A stretch of 64,000 nucleotides of DNA from Boswellia sacra (taxonomy: Eukaryota > Streptophyta > Magnoliopsida > Sapindales > Burseraceae). This document shows, one piece after another, positions 56,488-64,000 of the stretch. The stretch spans positions 1 to 64,000 of the forward strand of contig SNVD02012291.1 of assembly GCA_013180625.2 (NCBI GenBank). The letters are read 5' to 3'. How positions within the stretch are numbered: position 1 is the stretch's first letter; every line of letters begins with the position of its first letter. Under the pieces are notes generated by a model. That model had not been told where the DNA came from. It was given only the letters and a program-made list of their open reading frames with translations, and did not search any database. The position numbers and the translations under genes were made by a program.

Positions 56488-59400
56488 TATGAATGACGCT
56501 TTCATCCTACCAGAGCACTTACGACCATGACATTGTGTTAAAGCCTATTTCAAGACTTAAGAGAACACAAACAAGCCATTGGCACGTCTAAAGAATGGAA
56601 TTGCCACCCAGTTTTCTATTAGGAAAATGGATGATGGCAATATGATCCCTCACTTCTTGATCAAACTACCCTCATCCCTTCAAAGATGACTTTGACAAGT
56701 TAGGTATGAGCCTTTGGCCAGCCCAAATATGAATCCGGCCTCCACTAGGGTATACCAAATAAAAATAGCTAAACTATGTCATACAGTCCACTTAAGTTGT
56801 TTGTTTTATATACACATTTCCAATTTTATCTTATTAAAGACATGTGAAGTTATTTTTAATCAATAGCAATTGTATATTCATACATAGAAGGAGGTGAGGA
56901 GAAAAGAGCTATATTTCCCTACAAACATGGGGAATAAAAGGAGGATTACATCTTTGTTACCCAAAAAATAAAGTAAACTACTTCTAGCACGATCAAATAT
57001 TCAATGATAAAATTTTCTATACATGACATATTCATACAAATCATATATTCAATATAAACATCCAATTCTAAGTGATGGTCCCTCACCATCAATGTGAGTC
57101 TACTACCACTTCATGGCATTATACAATTAATCATTCTATGAACGGGGCTTTCACCGTGTTAGAGTGTTCGCAACCATGACATTGTATCACAGCCTCTTTC
57201 GAGACTTAAAGGAACAAAAACGAGCCATGGGCATGTTTGGAGAAGTGGAGTCACCACCCAATTATTTAATTAGAAATGAATGGGGCAATTTGATCCCTCA
57301 CTTTAGGACCTAAACTACCCTCATCCCTGCAGAGACAGGTTCAAGAAGTTAGGGATGAGCTATTCACCTCGCTCGGATCAAAATCCACCCTCCACTAAGG
57401 TGTACCAAATAAAAATAGCTTATATTGTTATACAATCTGCTTAAGTAGTTCATTTTATGCACACATTTCAAATTTTATCTTCTTTAAGACATGTGAGGTA
57501 TATTCAACCAATAACAATTATAAATTCATAGAAAGAAAGAAGGAGGAGAATAGAGTTACAATTCCTTTCAAACATGGGAGAATGCGAGGAGGATTACATC
57601 AATTCTTGTTCAACAATAAAGATAAACTACTTCTAGCCATTCACTCATTCACAAAAATCATATATTGAAATATCAAATATAAACAATCAATTCGAGACTC
57701 GACAAATAAATAATTCATCGCCATCATATGTGAGTCTATTCAATGTTTATCAAGCCTCTACATGCATATTCATACATTCAATTATCATTATAAGCATTGG
57801 TCCCTCATCATCAATGTGAATCCACCATCACTTTATGACATCATACTGATCATATTTCTAAACATGGTATATTCATACATTTATTCACATTAATCAATTA
57901 AAATTCTAATTAAGGCCATAAACTAAAATCATGGCACTTCAACCTAGATTTTATAATTTTATATGGCATTCTAGCCTAATTAAGATAATTCTATCATGAT
58001 ATTCTAAAAAAGCCAATTCTGGCATGGCATGGTATTTCTAGCCTCTTTATAGCACTTGTGGTAAGTCATGGCATATTCTAGCCTAATTCAATCAATCAAC
58101 ATCAATCATGGCTATTCTAGCCCAAATCAAACATTCACGGGTAAACATGGTAATTCTTATCTATTCTATACTATTTCCCAGCATGCTTCGAAGCAATTGT
58201 AAGTTTTCCTAACATGAATCTAATCATGAACTCCTAAACATGATTCTAAGTATTCATAAAGAAAATAAACTCCTAAACATGTTTCTAGTAAAGGAGGGAA
58301 AGATGACTTACCTGGACACGCATTGCCACCTTACAAAACAAAGAAGGGTTAGAACAATTCATAATAACCTAAACATGCTTCTAAGCATAAAAATAAATCC
58401 TAAACATGCTTATTATAAGCATAATTAAACCTAAACATACTTAATTCTAAGTAAGAAAAATAAAGAAGAAAAATAGAGGGAGAAGAAAGAAATGCTCTCA
58501 AGACGTACCTTTTCCGGGTTTAGAGCAATAGAATGCTTAGAAAAATATTGATCTGAAAAAGACTTCTTAAATTCTCAAATGTGCCTTCAAGAGGGAGAAG
58601 AGATGATTTTGATATGTATTGAAAAGTGAGGAGGAGGGGGGTTTATATAGTTAAAGCGTTGAGTTGAAAAAGGAAGTAAAGAAACAAAAAAGCAAGTATC
58701 CAATCTAGATTTTCCAAAAATATAAGGAAGATAGTCGGCCGGTTGTGTGAGGACCACTGACTGATAATGGGACAATTGGTCGATTGTTGTTGGACCACTG
58801 GTCAGTGGTAGGACATCCGATCGACTGTCCTACAACCGCCAATCGGTTATGGCCCACTGAACCCCCTTCTTTTGTATTTTTTCAATGCAATCCTTGTTTG
58901 ACCTTTGTCTATTTGATCATACCTAACTTTTTGAGTTCAACTCTAATTTATGATCCATAAAATTCTATAAAATCTAAACATCTGTAGCTTCGTAATGGCA
59001 TATGACCCACCCTCAGATTCTTCCTTATTTAATTTTTGTGATTTTTCAAAGTTATGTGTCAGTTTTTAGAACTCATGGTTGGTTTCTTCTCACCTCTCTT
59101 TGTTTTGCTTCCAAGGGCATTTCGACCATTTCCATTGTCGATATTCATCTACACTTAATTATTGAGCCTCCAAATTCCAGTGTCTACACATTTATATTTC
59201 CAATCATGGCAATTATTCAGGACAAGATCAATTAAAGTCATAAACAAAGCCATAAACTAAAATCATGGCAATTCTACCTAGATTTGATAATTCTATTACG
59301 ACATTCTAGTCTAATCATTGCAATTCTTATGAATCATGGCAATTCTAGCCCAGAGATGGCATTTTTAGCCTAATTTAATCAATCAAAGGAAAACAATATA

Positions 59401-60407
59401 ATTCTAGCCTAATTATGGCATATCATGGCTATTCTAGCCTAACTCAAATAGTCAAGACAATTCTAATCTAATGCTATTGCTAGCATACTTCAAAACAATC
59501 GTAAATCATCCTAGTGTGATTCTAAGCATTCGTAAAGAAAATAAATTCCTAATCATGTTTCTAATAAAGTAGGGAAAGTAGACTTACCCTGACACATTTA
59601 TCCAACTTGAAAAACAATGAAAAGGTTTAAACAATTCTTAAAAACTATAAACATGCTTCTAAACATTTAAAAAAAAATTTTCCTAAACAAGTTGATTCTA
59701 AGCAAAAATAAACCTAATCATGCTTAATTTTAAGCAGGAAAATATGAGAAAGAAGATAGAATCACTCTCAGGACATACCTTTCTAGGTTTAGAGCAATAT
59801 AAAATGCCCAAAAAAAACTTTAAACTAGAAAAGACTCCTTGAATTCTCAATGTCTTATAGAGGGAGAGAAGAGATTTCTGGATGTCCCTAAAAGTGAGGA
59901 GAGGGGGCATTTATATAGTGAAGGGTTGACGCTGAAAAAAGGAAGCAAAAATCAAAAAAGGAAGATTTTAAATAAAATATGCCAAAACTCAAGTGGGAGT
60001 ACGGGCCAGCTATGGGAGGACCATCAACTAGTGGCAGGATAGCCAGCTAACTATGTGAGGACTGCTCCCTGATGGTAGGACAGTCGGTTGGCTATCCTAC
60101 AACCATCAAACGATAGCAGACAACTTCAATTTGCACAAATATAACTTTCAAGTTCAATTTCTATTTACAATGTGTAAAATACTATGAAAACTAGGCATCT
60201 GTAGCTTCGCAACGGGATATGACACATCATCATATTCATTTTGGATTTATTCTTATGATTTTTCAAAGTCATGTTTCAGTTTTCAAAGCCTTTGGTTGAT
60301 TTCTTCTCGACTCTCTTCTTTTTGCTTCCAAGGCCACTTTAATCATTTTTGTTGCTCAGTATTCATCTTTATTTCATTATCGAGCCTAAAAAAATCAAGC
60401 ATTTTTA
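56488..60407 (-). mobile_element. B-type LTR, minus orientation, split by another LTR
   Basis: Pieces 56488-57136 and 59189-60407. Inner end TATGAATGACGC (TG decayed), outer end at about 60407. A polypurine tract lies beyond its outer end, so it is the 3' LTR of element E. It is also directly upstream of D gag on -, so it may serve as the 5' LTR of D. TATATAA on - near 59910. Confidence 0.75.
57137..59188 (-). mobile_element. Solo B-type LTR nested in a B-type LTR
   Basis: 2052 bp, from TATGAACGGGG (57137) to GTGTCTACA (59188). Flanking 5-mers CATTC (57132-57136) and CATTT (59189-59193) agree in four of five bases. No internal sequence remains. TATATAA on - near 58640. A GGACCACTGGTCAGTGGTAG repeat block lies at 58735-58850. 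Confidence 0.85.
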
Positions 60408-60421
60408 GCTTGCCCCCTACT
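60408..60421 (-). promoter_or_regulatory. Element E polypurine tract
   Basis: GCTTGCCCCCTACT on +, the reverse complement of the B1 tract type AGGGGGCAAGC, next to the LTR end. Confidence 0.75.
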
Positions 60422-60584
60422 TTGGAGAAGTTTGTGAGACACAAAAATTGACAAAGTACTCTTACTTCATCTTCTCTCTTCTTGTCTTAGCATCTTAACC
60501 TTCATTTGCATTCAATTAGACTTCTCAACATCTACTATTCTCTTCAATTCTTATAAAAAAGGTGTGTCAACTTAAAGGCTAGTA

Positions 60585-61130
60585 TGCATCCCTCTAATGC
60601 ATGAAATGCACTCTTCTAGTGCAAAAAAAAAAAATTATTTTTCTAATGCATGAAATGCACTCTTGTGATGCGTGTTGTGCACCTTTCTAGTGCATCCTTA
60701 TGATGTTAAGATGAAAAACCCTTAAATGGCCTACTTCTTAGGCTTTTTAAACATTCTTAACTACACTTACTTCATAGGGTTTGAAAATACTCTTCAGTGT
60801 GCCTATTCTAAGGGCTTCAAACACTCTTAAGTGCACCTACTTCTTAGAATTTTTAAACACTCTTCAATGCACCTCTTCTTAGGGTTTGTGCTTATTCTAA
60901 GGGCTTCAAACACTCTTAAGTGTACCTACCTCCTAGGGTTTTTAAACACTCTTCAGTGCACCTCTTCTTAGAGCTTGTGCCTATTCTAAGGGCTTAAAGC
61001 ACTTTTAGTGCACCTACTTCTTAGGGTTTTTAAACTCTCTTTGGTGAACCTGTTCTTAGAGCTTCTGTATATTCTAAGGGCTTAAAATACTCTTAAGTGT
61101 ACCTACTTCCTAGGATTTCTTCTAATGCAT
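60585..61130 (-). repeat. Element E tandem repeats
   Basis: Two types: CTAATGCATGAAATGCACTC (60590-60700) and ACTCTTAAGTGCACCTACTT with CTTAGGGTTTTTAAACACTC (60720-61130). They are the reverse-complement relatives of the B1 arrays at 30745-31970. Confidence 0.85.
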
Positions 61131-61726
61131 GCCTATCAGGAAAACGTCTATGATGTACTACCTCGCAATATTCAAACCTTTCCATTCTACGTGCCTTCAA
61201 TTGAGTATTCTTCATTCTTCTTTGATCTCATTAGACTTTGCATTCTTTGGGTTTCATGCCCTTCTTCTAAAAATTCTTGCTTATATTCTTGATTTCTTGT
61301 AGTCTACTGGGGAAAATTCTTAATTCATTATGTTTTGGACTTTTCACTTCTTCATGCCTTCGGCAAAGTATTCTTTGCTCTTGATTTCTTCAAATTTTGC
61401 ATCCGTAGGATCCTCTACTATGAGGTTTTTATCATGTTGTTAGTTCTTGGACTCACTGGGAATCTTTGCATCGTTCTTGTAAATTCCTACAAAATATCAA
61501 ACATCTCTTTAGGATTTCAAATCAATTCAAATTTTACTCGTTCGACGTGTTCTTTAACAAACTGCTTTCTAGTCTCTGAAGGAATTCTTCCATAATGGGT
61601 TAGTCAATGGTTCCATCGACTAATGTTGCTTTGTCTTTGTGAGTTGCTAACCTATAGCCATGGCCGGGTGCTTATCGCCGGCTATGTTTTGAAACTTTCG
61701 GTGAATAAAGAGTTGTTTTCTTCCTC
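61131..61726. other. Element E non-coding region
   Basis: T-rich with CTTCATTCTTC-like short repeats. Relative of B1 30060-30700 in reverse. The plus frame 61335-61595 has no domain I recognise. Confidence 0.45.
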
Positions 61727-61965
61727 TTGGCCTTTTTTCTCTCTTTTCTTTTCTTTTTCTTTCTTCTTCTTTTTCTCCATTTCTCTCTTCTTTCTTTATT
61801 TCTTTTCTTTTTCTCTCTTTTCTTTCTATCTCCTCTTTTTCCTTTTTCCTTTTTTTCTTTCTTTCTCTTTTTCTTTTCCTTCTTTTTCTTCTCTTTTCTT
61901 TCTTTCTTCTCTCTTCTGTCTCTCTCTTCTTTTTATTTTTTTCTTTCTTTGCTTTTTTTAGCTTT
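61727..61965. repeat. Polypyrimidine tract (CTTTTT/TTTCT)n
   Basis: Almost unbroken C/T over about 240 bp. Frames here give only Phe/Ser/Leu runs and are not genes. On the E strand it is a polypurine stretch like that at 27165-27270 of B1. Confidence 0.9.
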
Positions 61966-62096
61966 TACTAATTTGCCCCTCATCAAAGGGATAGTCGACC
62001 AGCCATGAGAGGACCGCCAATTGGTGGTAGGATGAACAACCGATGGTAGGACCACTGATCCACGGTCATCCGACAGCCATCCGACAGTGGAGAGTC

Positions 62097-62104
62097 TATA
62101 AAAA
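62097..62104 (+). promoter_or_regulatory. TATA box for the plus-strand gene in element E
   Basis: TATAAAAA 76 bp before ATG 62180, preceded by a repeat block (61990-62095) like the one upstream of the TATA box in the B-type LTRs. Suggests an antisense promoter. Confidence 0.45.
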
Positions 62105-62179
62105 GACTATTTGCCTTCCCGAACTTCATTCGTGCGCCATTTCTTCGTTTTTCTTCCGATTCGCTTTTGCTTTTCTACT

Positions 62180-64000
62180 ATGAGACCGTCTCGACTTCCT
62201 CTTTCCAATAGCGTGTCATCTGATCCATCTGGAGTTCAATGAGACCGATTCGATCTAGAGATCAACATTAAGAGGTCTTTTGAGAGACCAAGCGGTGCCC
62301 ATTATCTATGACATGGATTCTCACGTGATCAACTAGGTGTGCATTTTTATTCATTCTTCAATTTTTCATTTTCTAGGAATTTTCTAGCCATGTATTCATG
62401 TAGAAACTTCAATTTCTTGCTCTAGGATTTCCATAAGAGCAAGATGTGTGGGTCAATTTCTGGAACCCACGGTTGGTTCTGAGAGATGGGAAATAAGGCC
62501 GTTAGAAACAGGATTACTGCTATCGATTTCTATGAGTTCATCACTTCACTTCCACATGCCTCTCAGCACACTGATCATCAAGCATTGGCTACTCTATATG
62601 AGAGGTGGGTGTACATGGCTCACACTTTCCATTTTTCTATTATCAAGTAACTATTATGCCATTTAATGTCACTGCTTTGACTAGCCTACCATGGAGTAGG
62701 AAGGTTTTGCCCATTGATTCTAGTACAACAAACTTAAGAGCTAAAGAAAGTTGGTTCACCAACTCCTCAGTTGCAATGCGAAGATCAAGAGCAACATTAC
62801 AATTCGATATGCACGTAGCTTCATTGTGTATCTGCTTAGTTTGACGCTTTTCGCCAATACATCACACACCACCTTCTTGACTCTGCTTCATGCCCTCCAG
62901 GACCTTGACCAAGTAAGGGACTTTTATGCTATTATTGGCTAGTTGTTCTTCTATTTAGATCGTGCATGTTGAGGCGTCACTATGATTACTATTTTTCCTC
63001 CATTGATTGAGGTAACTTCTCCTCTTTTACACCTTCACGCTTCCTTCATATAGATCAATTATTTCTAATTTTGTCCTATTCATGACAAATGTGGGCATAT
63101 AAGTTGGGCATTCTACCATTTTCGCTTCCTACTTGTCAAGATTTTTCTTTTCCATGGATAAAAAGGTAGGTCACACCTCGTGCGAAGCTCAAGAGGTCTA
63201 ATGACTTGGATTTCTTTCGAGGTTACATTTATATAATGACCTAGAGCAACGTAAAAGCATCATAGTTAGTTTTCATTCATTTGTAGATTATCATGTTCTT
63301 ACCACACTTTTGTCTAGTGTTATAAAGGTCGTCGCTCCATACATCGACTACCGCATCCTTTTTTCATGCATTGATAGCATGATGTGGTATCTTTGTGAAA
63401 GAGTCTAAGATTAGTATAAGGGTCTAGACAACTGTCAAATTCCTCGTCAGCCATTGGTTCTGATGATAGACTCAAGTGATTTGGTCGTGGAGCTTGAGGT
63501 GACAGATTATACAGCTAGAATTACTTTAAGAGAGATGGTGTTTCCTGAGATGACGATCTCATATTCAAAATGGGCTCAAGCCGCATTACTCTATACTAGA
63601 ATCAGTCAAGCCATTGACAAGATTCCTCAACCTTCTACTAGTACCAATCATGGCTCTTCCAGTCGTTCTTTCACTTGTTGAGGGAAGAGGTTGAGAACTT
63701 CTTCCTTTGGTACAGGAGCCTTTACCTCATTTGCTGCTGCCACTAAGTAGCCTCATCCACCTCCGGCTCCACCAACTATTCTAGCTAGTCATGTGGTTAG
63801 TGATCCTCAGTCTTATCCCAATAATATAGTGTACACGTGGGATGCTAGTGGACAGATCAGCAGCCATGTGATCACTGAGGATTCAACCATGCATGTTCCT
63901 TTTGTTCCTCATGATACCACTCTGGCATCCAACTATGTCTTCTTTAAGCTTCCTATTATTCTTCAAATATTTGTTAGTCATAGAAAATACAATGCAATGC
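62180..64000 (+). pseudogene. Plant-mobile-domain (aminotransferase-like) gene remnant, antisense to element E
   Basis: Starts near ATG 62180 (MRPSRLPLSNSVSSDPSG). Frames then give ITAIDFYEFITSLPHASQHT and LATLYERWVYMAHTFHFS (62510-62640), LPWSRKVLPIDSSTTNLRAK (62680-62745), SLTLFANTSHTTFLTLLHAL and QDLDQVRDFY (62840-62935), and later LVLMIDSSDLVVELEVTDYT (63450-63510). The TLFANTSHT..L..L.DLDQV pattern is typical of the plant mobile domain found in plant transposons and MAIN-type proteins. Many stops and frame changes. 63690-64000 encodes Pro/Ser-rich sequence of unknown origin. Function unknown. Confidence 0.65.

Larger units (their letters stand above)
60408..64000 (-). mobile_element. Element E: 3' part of another Tat-type element, minus strand
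   Basis: Starts at its polypurine tract (60408-60421), then tandem repeats, a long polypyrimidine tract and a plus-strand (antisense) gene remnant reaching the window end. No RT or integrase is seen, so its pol would lie beyond 64000 if present. The layout mirrors the 3' half of B1. Confidence 0.65.

Noticed and set aside
61623..62008. Long Phe/Ser/Leu-rich plus-strand open frames
   Set aside because: They are translations of a polypyrimidine tract and show no domain; low-complexity artefact.

Overview
This window is eukaryotic, almost certainly from an AT-rich angiosperm genome (probably a eudicot). It is a heterochromatin-like stack of nested transposable elements. No intact free-standing host gene is visible. 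Host-derived sequences occur only as cargo inside transposons: a LOG-type cytokinin-activating enzyme (two copies), a plastid ribosomal protein L4 fragment and a DEAH10/RID1 helicase fragment. There are no rRNA genes, tRNA genes or CRISPR arrays. Family names below are my own: A = Athila-type Ty3/gypsy, B/D/E = Tat-type Ty3/gypsy sharing one LTR family.

Layout. (1) 1-11083: element A1 on +, an Athila-type element cut by the window start. It has broken gag, protease, RT-RNase H and integrase, then two unusual cargo ORFs: a 149-aa basic/Cys-rich ORF resembling betaflexivirus nucleic-acid-binding proteins (5460-5906) and an intronless LOG gene (6221-6869). Its 3' LTR (8215-11083) carries a second LOG copy. 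(2) 11084-21967: element B2 on -, with a Tat-type gag, tRNA-Arg primer site and 5' LTR. The LTR is split by a rearranged Sirevirus (13697-20499, target duplication CATTC), which itself contains a 2.1-kb copy of the A1/B2 junction. (3) 21968-22750, 34083-38493 and 52940-56487 are three pieces of one older minus-strand Tat element, D: antisense ORF, pol and gag-protease. (4) 22751-34082: element B1 on +, with two LTRs, a broken gag, no pol, antisense ORF remnants and four tandem arrays. (5) 38494-52939: a solo B-type LTR inserted in D, split by a gene-carrying CACTA transposon (38883-44225) and by a young pol-less Athila derivative A2 (44781-51627, target duplication CTTAG). (6) 56488-60407: a B-type LTR split by a second solo B-type LTR (57137-59188). 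(7) 60408-64000: the 3' part of another minus-strand Tat-type element, E, with its polypurine tract, tandem repeats and a plant-mobile-domain gene remnant reading on +, antisense to the element.

How the parts relate. A1 and A2 share LTR type, Gag type and 3' region, but A2 lacks pol and LOG. A2 therefore needs enzymes from a relative and also shows the LOG-free state of the family. B1, B2, D and E are Tat-type elements whose extra ORFs lie antisense beyond pol. The most notable signals are the LOG plus viral-NABP-like cargo in A1, the LOG copy placed in the LTR apparently by template switching, and the CACTA element joining the 5' part of plastid RPL4 to the 3' part of DEAH10.
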